Source: Oscillospiraceae bacterium (lineage in GTDB: Bacteria > Bacillota > Clostridia > Oscillospirales > Oscillospiraceae). Taken from it: 64,000 bases of DNA. Under the pieces are notes generated by a model. That model ran no database searches, was not told the DNA's origin, and saw only the letters and a program-made list of their open reading frames with translations. The DNA is taken from contig JAAWHG010000001.1 of NCBI GenBank assembly GCA_022795735.1, forward strand, positions 104,982-168,981. The letters are read 5' to 3'. Made by a program: the position numbers and the translations under genes. Positions 45,948 to 54,811 of the stretch are shown here, in pieces. The stretch's first letter is position 1. Each line of letters opens with the position of its first letter.

Positions 45948-47004
45948 GGTCCTCCTCCAGATATCCCTGGAACAGCTCATATAGTTTGCTGTCCAATTCA
46001 ATGGGATAGACGCCCAAATGTGACGGTCCATCCAACAGTGCAAAGCTCAAGCTATTTCCTTTGACCTTCTTATCCGTCCGAAGGATGTCGAAAAGTACCC
46101 TGGGATCATCAACACAGATTGCTTCCGGTAGAAATGATGTACGAATTGTATTCTGTATGTCCTGATACATAGCACGGGAAATGAGCCCCTTTTCCGCCGA
46201 GATAAAGTTTGCAACGTCAATACCCCAAATTACCGCCTTACCATGCGGAACGCCGTGTTTTGTATACGCCTCCAGCGCATGCCCAAAACTGTGTCCATAG
46301 TTCAGAACGCGGCGTAAGTCTGATTCAAATTCGTCCGCTTCAATGATTTTCTTTTTAATCTCCAAACCCTTGCGAATATATCCCGCAATATTTGCGCAGG
46401 GAATCAACCGCTCCTCCTGTTTGATCTGCTCATACATGCCGCAGTCCTCTGTCAGGGAAAATTTCAACAACTCGCCCCAGCCATTTAAATAGTCCGCCTC
46501 AGAAAGCGTTTGCAAAAAGGATGGGTCTATCACGATCTGCTTCGGCGGATAGAACACACCAAGTTGGTTCTTATACGCCCCCAGATTGATACCGCACTTT
46601 CCTCCAATGCAGGAATCGCACATAGACAGCAGCGTCGTGGGAAAGAAATACCAATCCATATTTCGCAGATAGAGCTCGCTTGCCATTGTTGTCAAATCCT
46701 GCACAATACCGCCGCCAATGCACAGGACACGCCAGTCCTTACGCAGACCAATTGACTGCCAAAAAGACACGATCTCCATGACCGTATCCATATCCTTCCG
46801 CTCTTCCACTGCGTCTACATAAAAGCAGTGTTCACGGCGGAGTTGTCCGTCTCCTCCAAGCTTTTCAGCGTAGAGCGACGCCACTTTGCGATCTATCACG
46901 TAAGCCGTTGTTTCCGGGGGAAAGGCGGCGAGCTCCCACGCCAAATCCTCCGTAAAACGCACCTCATAATCATAAAGTCTGGATGCAATTTGTATGCTGT
47001 CCAT
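45928..47004 (-). CDS. Sugar-phosphate cyclase (3-dehydroquinate synthase-like)
   Basis: ATG at 47004 is preceded by AAAGGAG and gives 358 residues; other in-frame starts upstream lack a site. The fold is that of AroB: NAD loop LCIGGGIVQDLTTMAS (about 95-110), PTTLLSMCDSCIGGKCGIN, YKNQLGVFYPPKQIVID, the metal/base residues GWGELLKFSL (Glu), RRVLNYGHSFGHALE (His) and HGVPHGKAVIWG (His). The Lys of GGKCGIN is kept. A housekeeping shikimate role is unlikely inside a surface-sugar cluster; cyclases of this family also make valiolone-type or deoxyinosose-type rings from ketose phosphates. The substrate cannot be told from sequence. Confidence 0.8.
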   Translation of the reverse strand: MDSIQIASRLYDYEVRFTEDLAWELAAFPPETTAYVIDRKVASLYAEKLGGDGQLRREHCFYVDAVEERKDMDTVMEIVSFWQSIGLRKDWRVLCIGGGIVQDLTTMASELYLRNMDWYFFPTTLLSMCDSCIGGKCGINLGAYKNQLGVFYPPKQIVIDPSFLQTLSEADYLNGWGELLKFSLTEDCGMYEQIKQEERLIPCANIAGYIRKGLEIKKKIIEADEFESDLRRVLNYGHSFGHALEAYTKHGVPHGKAVIWGIDVANFISAEKGLISRAMYQDIQNTIRTSFLPEAICVDDPRVLFDILRTDKKVKGNSLSFALLDGPSHLGVYPIELDSKLYELFQGYLEEDHGYHRH

Positions 47005-47059
47005 CCTGTTTATGCTCCTTTCCATATTGCTTTCCCGGCAGTTACCTCTTAACCTCTGC

Positions 47060-47752
47060 TTAGCGGCAGGTGAGACCACCGTCTACAGCTATCAGTTGGC
47101 CTGTGATGCTCCGGTTTGCGTCCGAGCACAGGAAAGCAGCCAACTGCGCGATATCGTCCTCGGTCTGGAAACGCCCGGTTGGAATCTGTGCAGAAATGGA
47201 CGCAATCTCTGCCTGTGTAAGATTTTGTGTGGTCATGTCTGTCATTACGTACCCTGGCGCGACCGCATTGACCAAGATCTGGTCTCCTGCCAGCTCCAAA
47301 GCTAGAGTCCGCATCAATCCAGTCAACGCCGACTTCGATGAGCTATAGGCGATACGCCGTTCTCTGGAAATCAGCGCGTACAGGGAAGAGATCAACAGAA
47401 TTTTCCCTTTTTTCCGCCGCCGCATTCCCGGCACTAACATATGCAGGAGTTCCAGTGCGGCATAGTAATTGACTTGAAAGACGCGCTCAGCCAGTGCTGT
47501 ATCAATTTCCTCAATCCCAGCCAGTTCATTTCGTCCCGCACAGTGGATAAAAATACCGGCCTCTATATCTTTATGCTTCTCGCAATAATTGCGGATGCTC
47601 TCGCGATCTGACAAGTCTAACTCCTCGCGCCCCGGCGCAATGACCGTAGCGCCATTTTTCGCAAAGAGTTTCCGAATTTGACGTCCAATTCCCCGGCTCC
47701 CGCCGGTGAGGAAAAGGGTTTTGTTTTGAAAAAACGCATGCACAGGAATCAT
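47060..47752 (-). CDS. Short-chain dehydrogenase/reductase
   Basis: 230 residues, classical SDR. FLTGGSRGIGRQIRKLF is the cofactor loop (about 14-30), IHCAGRNELAGI the NNAG-like motif, SSLYALISRERRIAYSSSK holds the catalytic Ser, Tyr and Lys (about 137-155), then NAVAPGYVMTDM. Resembles FabG-like reductases; in this context it probably reduces a keto-sugar or keto-cyclitol. Overlaps the GT10 stop/start by 4 bases and precedes the cyclase by 55 bases. Confidence 0.9.
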   Translation of the reverse strand: MIPVHAFFQNKTLFLTGGSRGIGRQIRKLFAKNGATVIAPGREELDLSDRESIRNYCEKHKDIEAGIFIHCAGRNELAGIEEIDTALAERVFQVNYYAALELLHMLVPGMRRRKKGKILLISSLYALISRERRIAYSSSKSALTGLMRTLALELAGDQILVNAVAPGYVMTDMTTQNLTQAEIASISAQIPTGRFQTEDDIAQLAAFLCSDANRSITGQLIAVDGGLTCR

Positions 47753-48972
47753 CCTTTTGTATCTCGAATTGTTTTACTGTGAAAATATTTCCGCATCTTT
47801 AGCAAAAAATGAAAAAATTTTTTTGACAGGTATCCCAACTTGGAATCTCCAAATTTTCTTAATTTACATACAAGTTTCCATGTGTTGGAGTTATAGAGTG
47901 TATCCATCTCCGCCAGTTTTTCCGGCACTCCATTCTGGCAGGCCGCAGCATAGGTAATTGCATCATGCACTTTTTGGTAATTATCCCCCCAGCGTAGCAC
48001 AAGGTTGGCAGAGATCGTTTCCCAACAGTTAACAGCCTCTGGGTTCCTTACTGGCTTATTACCCCTCTCAATTATCATAAACAAAAACTTACGCAGCTTT
48101 TCTGTCTGATTAAAATCATAATCTGGTTGTAATGGTGGCTCGGAAAGCATTTGTAAGTATTTTTCATTATCGTTATCTAGTTCTTTTACATACTTAAGAA
48201 CTGAATCAAAATCACCATTAAAGTCATTACAATTAATAAATGATTTTGGATTAAATTCTCTTGTTACCATTGGATTTCCCCAATAGATTGGAACAGAATA
48301 CGCATAAAATGGATGAAATAATTTTTCAGATGTCATTCCACTCAGAGGAATATTTTCAAACGCAATCGTAAATTTGTATTTTTTTAAGAATTGTACTTTA
48401 CTATCTTCCCATGCATTGTCTGTAACAATTGGAACGCCTCCTGAATCAAATCCTTTATATCGAATACTTATTTCATCAGTATGCATATTGTTTAAAACTC
48501 TTCCGGGACAGTCAACATGCTTATATTCCATAATTTTTTTGCAAAATTTAATTCGCAGTTGAGAACCGTAGCCAAGTTTATCATTGGAGTAAACAAAATT
48601 GCAAAATTTACGGCCAGCCATTTTCGGCGAAACAAGATTTCTATTTTGCATTTCTTTTGTAGGTGCCATTCCAAGCGGATTTCCAAGAATACCTCCCACC
48701 CGAAGATAGCGGTCCTCGCAAGACATATAAGCATACCCTATCGCGTAATCACAGTCATTAAAATTAGGAAATACTGGTTCACCATTTAAAAAAATACGAA
48801 CACAGTTAACATAAGAAAGATATTCAATTCCAAAAATTCCATAAAATATAAAATCCGGAGATTCGGAAATTTCAACTTCATAGCGTTCTCGTAAAATATC
48901 CAAGACAAAATTACTTTTTTTATCAAACTCTCTAGGAACATCCACAAACTTTATCTTTATTTTCTTTTTCAT
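47749..48972 (-). CDS. GT10-family (fucosyltransferase-like) glycosyltransferase
   Basis: 407 residues. The GT10 donor-site block is clear at about 205-255: KYKFTIAFENIPLSGMTSEK, then PIYWGNPMVTREFNPKSFIN. GT10 enzymes move L-fucose or related 6-deoxy-hexoses from GDP. A C-terminal extension of about 80 residues includes SNTWKLVCKLRKFG, a motif seen at the tails of wall-polymer transferases. The gene is clearly A/T-rich compared with the flanks. It is a diverged paralogue of the GT10 at 58005-59084. Given the ColD pathway, the donor could be GDP-colitose. Confidence 0.9.
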   Translation of the reverse strand: MKKKIKIKFVDVPREFDKKSNFVLDILRERYEVEISESPDFIFYGIFGIEYLSYVNCVRIFLNGEPVFPNFNDCDYAIGYAYMSCEDRYLRVGGILGNPLGMAPTKEMQNRNLVSPKMAGRKFCNFVYSNDKLGYGSQLRIKFCKKIMEYKHVDCPGRVLNNMHTDEISIRYKGFDSGGVPIVTDNAWEDSKVQFLKKYKFTIAFENIPLSGMTSEKLFHPFYAYSVPIYWGNPMVTREFNPKSFINCNDFNGDFDSVLKYVKELDNDNEKYLQMLSEPPLQPDYDFNQTEKLRKFLFMIIERGNKPVRNPEAVNCWETISANLVLRWGDNYQKVHDAITYAAACQNGVPEKLAEMDTLYNSNTWKLVCKLRKFGDSKLGYLSKKFFHFLLKMRKYFHSKTIRDTKG

Positions 48973-50597
48973 CGTTTACTTAACTTCCTCAATTTATAAT
49001 AAGCCCACTCTTTTATCGCTTTTAGAATCTTCCGCATTCCAATTTGTCCATTTCGACATGCATTCAGAAAAGCTTGAACTGGGTCAGCTCCCATAACAAC
49101 ACCACCGCCGCTGTTTACTCCAGCATTGCACCAGCAATTAATTCCGTCAAAAAGTAAGTACTGGGCCTCGCTCAGCTCATACAGAGTCGGATAATCTGCT
49201 CCAAATATACACTGAAAGCGCCAAACATCTTCCGGATTGTGAAAAAAACATTCGGCTATGTTTCCGTTTACATCACAAAAGGCATCAAAAATTTTCTTCC
49301 AAATAGCTCTTTTTTTCTCCATATTATTGATTTGTCTCCAATAATCGTTAATAATACTATCTAAGACATCCCAATAACTTTTCCGCCAAAAGCTTCTTTT
49401 TACAAGACCATTTTGAAATGCTATTTTTAATTCTTCCAAAAGCTTATCAATTTCACTTGCAAGCAAACAGTCCCTTTCTATTGTAGAAAATTTGCTAAGT
49501 TTTTGACTAATAGACTCCGACGGCCTTTTAGGCACAACACGTGTGCGGAGCGAAGATAGAAATACGTACTCCTCGTATGAGATTCCGCAAAAAGAATGGT
49601 AATCTACTCCAAATATTTCGACAAACTTTTGCATATGATTGTTTATATTCCAATCACATGCACCAACATGATTTTGTACCCAGATGATTAAACTACGCAT
49701 TTCAGTAAATGACTCTCGCCGTTCAGCAGGTTTAACTATCATTTTCCACGAGAAATCATAATACCACTTTAGATTCCACCAATATGCCAAATACCAAAGT
49801 TCATTATTAGATTTGATTTCAGCCGAGAAAACCCGTTTCCAAACATCAGCTAAATTTCTTGTAAACTTTGCGGACGCATATCGAATTGTGCTTTCGTTAT
49901 TATCACAGTCGGCATGAAAGAACGGATCTGTATAAATATAGATAGACTCATCTGTATAGGCTGCTTTAGGTTCTGTTTGCAGAAACCGCATATAAAACAG
50001 CAAGTCCTCACTTAAATGGATGTCTTCATCAAATCGTAAATGATTTTCTTCTATTTTAGATCTACGGTATATCTTATTCCATAGCGTTAAATTTCCGGCC
50101 TCGAAGCACCGTTCGATTGCTGTGGTTGCTTGATAATGCGAAAAAGGACGTATTATATTCCCCTCATTTGGGTATTTCCTCGCGTAATTGCCAACCACAA
50201 TATCGGCATTTTCTTCCTGTGCTACTCTCAGCAATTCGTGGTAGGCGCCGCATGGCACCAGATCGTCGCCGTCACAAAAATGGATATACTCGCCTACTGC
50301 AACGTTCAACGCTGAATTTCTGGCAGCAGATTGGCGCTTATTTTCTTCCTGATAAATAGGAGTAATTTCCGAATACTTTTCGGCAAATGTTCGAATAATA
50401 TCTCTTGTGCCATCCGTACTTTTGTCATCTACTACAATTATTTGCATCTTTACATTTTGTTGTAGAATGGATGTTAAGCATTCTGCAAGAGAGTCTTCTA
50501 AGTTATAGGCCGGTACAATGATACTTAATTCTATCTTTTCCGAATCAACACCAATGTGATTTTTTGATTGGCTCTTCTGTGTCATTTCCTTTTTCAA
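48969..50597 (-). CDS. GT2-family glycosyltransferase
   Basis: 542 residues. The GT-A fold is in the first 220: IELSIIVPAYNLEDSLAECL, the nucleotide loop IIVVDDKSTDGTRDI, RQSAARNSALNVAVGEYI and the metal-site HFCDGDDLVP (about 105-114); then a long helical C-terminal region of unknown role. Very A/T-rich, with codon use unlike the wall genes at 13-16 kb. Overlaps both neighbours by 4 bases, so it is in the same transcript. Acceptor and donor unknown. Confidence 0.9.
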   Translation of the reverse strand: MKKEMTQKSQSKNHIGVDSEKIELSIIVPAYNLEDSLAECLTSILQQNVKMQIIVVDDKSTDGTRDIIRTFAEKYSEITPIYQEENKRQSAARNSALNVAVGEYIHFCDGDDLVPCGAYHELLRVAQEENADIVVGNYARKYPNEGNIIRPFSHYQATTAIERCFEAGNLTLWNKIYRRSKIEENHLRFDEDIHLSEDLLFYMRFLQTEPKAAYTDESIYIYTDPFFHADCDNNESTIRYASAKFTRNLADVWKRVFSAEIKSNNELWYLAYWWNLKWYYDFSWKMIVKPAERRESFTEMRSLIIWVQNHVGACDWNINNHMQKFVEIFGVDYHSFCGISYEEYVFLSSLRTRVVPKRPSESISQKLSKFSTIERDCLLASEIDKLLEELKIAFQNGLVKRSFWRKSYWDVLDSIINDYWRQINNMEKKRAIWKKIFDAFCDVNGNIAECFFHNPEDVWRFQCIFGADYPTLYELSEAQYLLFDGINCWCNAGVNSGGGVVMGADPVQAFLNACRNGQIGMRKILKAIKEWAYYKLRKLSKR

Positions 50598-51538
50598 GAA
50601 ATTCTCCCCTTAATTATTGTATACACCTTATTGGCAATCATCTCCGCAGTTGGCACTGGGTTTTGGTAAACTTCACTTGGGGTTTTAATTCGGTCATCTA
50701 CACCCAGCACTTCCACGTGACTTCCTGGATACTGCATCATCAATTCATACGCCAAATGCTCTGCTGCACCGCAAATACTGCGTCCCGGGTCAACAACCAA
50801 ACCCAACGGCAGTTTCTTCAAAACTTTGCCTTTTCCTACTGCGTCAAATGGCTTAAGCCACATGATATCTACTATATTGATTTGGATACCCCACTGTTTC
50901 AATATCTTCTTTGCCTCTCGAATCCGCATCCGACATATGGAAACACCAAATACATTGAGTTGCGCACCTGGTACAATCTCATCCATCAACTCTAACTGAT
51001 TATTGTAGCAATCGCGAAATTCACTGACATAATACGGAAGTTCCTCCGCAAGATAACAATTCCACACCTGCTTGTATTCCCCAGGCGTGATAGGCGCACA
51101 GACCTTTATCCCCGAAAAGTGCATAAATAGGCTGTGGAGCACATTGGAGTGTGTGGCATCAAATCCATCATTAGCCAACGCACGAACAAAAACCGGCGCT
51201 GAAATTCCACATAGAGGCTGATAAACTCCCGCAAAATAGACAATAGGGCTGCCGTTCATCAGCATAAAATCCTGAAAGCGTGTCACAAAAATTGGCCGCC
51301 GTCCGGCCAGTGCACAACCTACTGCAATATCCGCGCCAGCAGTCTCTGTCATTGGGAGATCAATTACGTTTGAACTCTCCGGAATCGTCCCCGCAACACC
51401 GCCTGGATCTGAAACACATTCACCCAGCAAAATACCATTGTGTTCCTCCAAGTGTTTACGTGTCAGGATTCGGATTGTCTCCTTTAAAGACAGGTTTTCC
51501 ATACTGTCTTCATCTAGCCGCTTTACTTCATCTCTCAT
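50594..51538 (-). CDS. ThDP-dependent E1-like beta subunit (transketolase C-terminal type)
   Basis: 314 residues. It resembles the beta chain of pyruvate/2-oxoacid dehydrogenase E1 and split transketolases: LPMTETAGADIAVGCALAG (with the Glu that contacts the thiamine ring, about 82), IFVTRFQDFMLMNGSPIVY, KVCAPITPGEYKQVW, then a transketolase C-terminal domain (about 190-310). Its partner is the alpha subunit at 53882-54808, separated by two genes. No lipoyl E2 or E3 is present, so it is not a complete oxoacid dehydrogenase. A carboligase (C2 transfer) role in making a branched sugar is inferred. Confidence 0.8.
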   Translation of the reverse strand: MRDEVKRLDEDSMENLSLKETIRILTRKHLEEHNGILLGECVSDPGGVAGTIPESSNVIDLPMTETAGADIAVGCALAGRRPIFVTRFQDFMLMNGSPIVYFAGVYQPLCGISAPVFVRALANDGFDATHSNVLHSLFMHFSGIKVCAPITPGEYKQVWNCYLAEELPYYVSEFRDCYNNQLELMDEIVPGAQLNVFGVSICRMRIREAKKILKQWGIQINIVDIMWLKPFDAVGKGKVLKKLPLGLVVDPGRSICGAAEHLAYELMMQYPGSHVEVLGVDDRIKTPSEVYQNPVPTAEMIANKVYTIIKGRIS

Positions 51539-51617
51539 TCGCTATCACAACTCCAATCAGGCAAAGAATTGAGCATTTTCTCTCAGATTATCCCAAATCT
51601 GTCCTCCTTTAAACACC

Positions 51618-52879
51618 TTACGTATACGTCAAAAGGACAGCAAAGACTGCCAGCGATACTCCGCCAAAGAGACAAACAGCTTTCTTCCAATAACAAAGCC
51701 TGTCTGTAGACAAAAATACTTTATCTAGCAAAGTATTATATTTTCTATATAGATAATCAGAATATAAGTGAAACATTATAGAAAGCATTATTGATATTGA
51801 AAACCCAAGTAGTAAAATTAAGATATGACGAATCAAGGGAGAACTCACTTGAATAAACGGAGAGATTTTTACTAAAATAATAGAGTGAATCATATAGAAC
51901 TCAAATGAGTAATTACTTAACCATTTAATCCCCCTTTGTACTTTTTCTGGCAACCCAAGCTGCTCTCTATTTTCATCATGTGAAATTAGAAAAATGGCTG
52001 TCGCAGTGAAAAAAAGCGAGGGTCCGAAATAAGAATATATGCCATTATATAACCATGGCTTTGCTGTCCATTGTAGATAAACGGAGAAGAAGCCAAACAG
52101 ACCACATAGAATAAGAAATACGGTACTATATTTCCTAAGAGAGGGATTTCTCTTTAGTTTATTGCTATAGCCAAAAATTGCCCCTCCAAAATATAGATCG
52201 GCGGCACCATAGAGTGGGTAATAAACATATCTTAAATAATCCAACCCCAGAAAATATGTACTGCATCTCCAGATCAACCCAAAGATGGTCAGGAATACTG
52301 CCAGGATAATCCATTTGCTGCTCTGAATTTTATTCAACAAAAATATAACAGCTGGAGTAAGATAGTAGAGTGCCATGACTGTAAACGCATACCATAGCGC
52401 TGTAAAGTCCGTTGTATTTCCTCGATAGGTGCAAAGCAGAAATTTAATCAATACAGTTGGGTTTTCTGGAATAAACCCGGGAAAACATAATATGGAATAA
52501 AGAATAACAAACAAAATTGCGGGAACCCAAATTTTAGTCATCTTCCTATAATAGTACTGTCCTACCCCCCCCGGTAATATTTTCCAATTTTGAAAGTTCT
52601 CCCTGCCAAATAGCCTGACAAGGTAAAAAGCACCCATATACAGGCCCAAGCCGGTGCACTAAACAGAAAGGCTCCTGCTCCAATACCAAAAATCTCACCG
52701 TTAAAAAGAAATGTGTGTGATACAAATATAAGATAGACCGCAATTACACGCAGGATTGTAAATTCCATAATTTGCTGATCCTTTTGGTTGTGGGGCTTAT
52801 TTATCTGACTATATTCTGAACAGATATTATTACTTTCTGTTTTTAAAATAATATCTGGCTGGAATCTATTTTTTTCCAT
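51618..52879 (-). CDS. Acyltransferase-3 family membrane O-acyltransferase, frame broken at a G8 tract
   Basis: The 5' frame (52879 to 52562) begins MEKNRFQPDII after GAGGA and runs through EFTILRVIAVYLIFVSHTFL, the start of an Acyl_transf_3 domain (conserved Arg and His). It then hits a stop directly after a G8 run (plus-strand C's 52565-52572). The 3' frame continues without loss as VGQYYYRKMTKIWVPAILFV with about nine more membrane segments to 51618. One more G would make a single protein of about 420 residues. Such enzymes O-acetylate surface sugars. The poly-G switch suggests phase variation; a sequencing slip cannot be ruled out. Confidence 0.8.
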
Positions 52880-53820
52880 TTAAAATATTCCTCACAGAGT
52901 GTTGTCAAACCATGCTCCAACGTATACTGCTGTTTCCAGCCCAACGTGCTCAGTATTCTTGAATCACTAATCCTGGCAACCAAATTTTCAGGCTTATCCG
53001 TTTCAAACTCAATTCTGCCACGATAATCTGTAATTTTACAGATTATTCTAACGATCTCGCTCCAGCAAGTTGTCTCCTCTGGTGCAATATTAATCGCAAC
53101 ACGGTCACCGCGATAATCTGACATAACAGAAATTAAGGCAGATGCGCAGTCATCCACATGCAGAAATCCCTTGCGGGCAATTCCTTGCCCATAAATGTCC
53201 AGCCGCAAGTCAGGTACATCATGCAGTTTTGCTTCACATATTTCCATTACAAGGCGCTCAATCAAATAAAAGTTTCTCCGTCCCGCAAATCCGCCATAGA
53301 TATGGACCGGTAGGCAATATAAAACATCGCTTCCATATTGGCGGCGGTTGTAGCAACAGAGCTTATAGGTCAGCAGCTTGCTCAGGACAGCAGCCTCCAT
53401 AGATTTGGAATATCCCTTCAAGTTGAAGCGTTCGATCATTTCCTCCGTATACCGTTCCGGTTCGGGCTCGATGTTCCAAGGATAGAGCATGGCGCTGCCT
53501 AGGAAAATCATTCGTTTTACACCGCAAGACCTACAGCTACGCATTGTATTGACAGTCATCAGGAGATTTTCTTCCAGCTCTTCTGCATCTCCAACCTGTC
53601 CGGCGCTAAAATCCGTAATCGTTTTGACTGCGCAAAAAAAGACATAATCTGGGCATAAATTTTGAACAAACCTTGCTACGGCAGTCTGATCCAATAAATC
53701 CAAATCGGAATGACAGCAAGCTGTCACATTTATATATCCCCGTTCCTGAAGCTGGGCTGCAATCCGCCTGCCAATCAGTCCGCCTGCGCCAAGGATTAAA
53801 ATCTTTGATTGTCGGTCCAA
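52843..53820 (-). CDS. NDP-sugar reductase/epimerase, Fcl paralogue without the epimerase residues
   Basis: 325 residues, extended SDR. ILGAGGLIGRRIAAQLQERG is the cofactor loop; SDLDLLDQTAV, FLGSAMLYPWN, GYSKSMEAAVLSK (catalytic Tyr/Lys) and PVHIYGG follow the layout of GDP-fucose synthase. The Fcl Cys109 (in SSCIYP) is Met here, and the SHVIPAL His is replaced by Asn or Phe, so the epimerase acid/base pair is missing while the reductase triad is kept. I infer a 4-keto-reductase that does not epimerise. Overlaps the acyltransferase by 37 bases. Confidence 0.8.
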   Translation of the reverse strand: MDRQSKILILGAGGLIGRRIAAQLQERGYINVTACCHSDLDLLDQTAVARFVQNLCPDYVFFCAVKTITDFSAGQVGDAEELEENLLMTVNTMRSCRSCGVKRMIFLGSAMLYPWNIEPEPERYTEEMIERFNLKGYSKSMEAAVLSKLLTYKLCCYNRRQYGSDVLYCLPVHIYGGFAGRRNFYLIERLVMEICEAKLHDVPDLRLDIYGQGIARKGFLHVDDCASALISVMSDYRGDRVAINIAPEETTCWSEIVRIICKITDYRGRIEFETDKPENLVARISDSRILSTLGWKQQYTLEHGLTTLCEEYFKWKKIDSSQILF

Positions 53821-53881
53821 ACGAATACCTCCTTTTTACTTGCATGCACTTGAAACATGATCTGCTGTCCGCACGGCTCCT

Positions 53882-54808
53882 TTAGAGATAGTCCTTCCAT
53901 ACATCCTCCATCTCCCTGCGCGCCGCACGCTCAATCTGCTCCAGCTCGCTATCCAAGCCCAAAGCGGCAATTTGTTCCCGTACCAGCGCATATCGGTTCC
54001 ACTCCGGCGGCTGATCTATGCCGGTTCCGGCATGCCAATAGTCCCGGCAGACCTGAATATTGAACAGCGCGGGCAAGTGATCTTCCACTTCCCGCAGGCG
54101 CTGCATAATGGTAAAGGGATCATCGGTCATATCGTAAGAAGGAATGCCGAATCCGGCCGCAACCTCGCAAAGATCCCAGCTCCGGCGCTTTGCCAGTGGC
54201 GACAGGACTGACAGCCTATTATCTGTGCAGACAAAAAGAACCGGAAGCCTGTGCGTCGCCGCAAAGCCATAAGCGGTCAACGCGTAATCCTCTTCTGCCG
54301 CACCATCCCCAAAAAGGCAAACCGTTCTACGGCCATTGCCGAGCGCCGCTCCAACTCCAACAGGAATATTCTCACCGATCAGTCCTGTATGGGCGTAGAG
54401 ATCCCGTCCATCCCGGTGGTATTGGAACGCGCCGCCCAGCTTGCCGCCCACGCAGCCACCCGGCAAACAGTTAATTTCGTCGCGCACTTCCTCCGGTGCG
54501 CCGCCGAGGGCCAAGAATATGTCCATGGAACGGTGCTGGATGAAATACTGATACGCCGGCGCAACGGTAGCCAGGGCTGCGGAAACCGCCTCTTGCCCAC
54601 TGGACATATGCACTTTAATTTGAAATTTTCCCGCCTGGTCTACCCGAACTATGCAATTCTCAAATTCCCGCGCCCGTGTCATATGCCGGAATACGGACAG
54701 ACACTCCTCTCTGGAGCAGCGGCTGATCGCGTCCGGTATGATATGGAACCTCGAATCTCTGCAATTTGGATTTGACAAAGAATCACTGCCTTTCTTGTGA
54801 TTGGCCAT
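53882..54808 (-). CDS. ThDP-dependent E1-like alpha subunit
   Basis: 308 residues, similar to the alpha chain of pyruvate/branched-chain dehydrogenase E1. HMSSGQEAVSAALATV, QHRSMDIFLALGG, HTGLIGENIPVGVGAALG, and the ThDP/Mg motif starting FGDGAAEEDYALTAYGFAAT and ending in VCTDN (about 165-195). Three bases from the colC/fcl-like gene, so it is co-expressed with the dideoxy-sugar enzymes. The beta chain is at 50594-51538. With no E2 or E3, a C2 ligation on a keto-sugar is more likely than oxidation (inference). Confidence 0.82.
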   Translation of the reverse strand: MANHKKGSDSLSNPNCRDSRFHIIPDAISRCSREECLSVFRHMTRAREFENCIVRVDQAGKFQIKVHMSSGQEAVSAALATVAPAYQYFIQHRSMDIFLALGGAPEEVRDEINCLPGGCVGGKLGGAFQYHRDGRDLYAHTGLIGENIPVGVGAALGNGRRTVCLFGDGAAEEDYALTAYGFAATHRLPVLFVCTDNRLSVLSPLAKRRSWDLCEVAAGFGIPSYDMTDDPFTIMQRLREVEDHLPALFNIQVCRDYWHAGTGIDQPPEWNRYALVREQIAALGLDSELEQIERAARREMEDVWKDYL

Positions 54809-54811
54809 CTG

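Noticed and set aside
45928..47004. Housekeeping shikimate-pathway aroB
   Set aside because: The fold fits, but the context (FGGY kinase, SDR, CMP-transferase) and the altered lysine-loop sequences argue for a specialised cyclase; I cannot fully exclude aroB.
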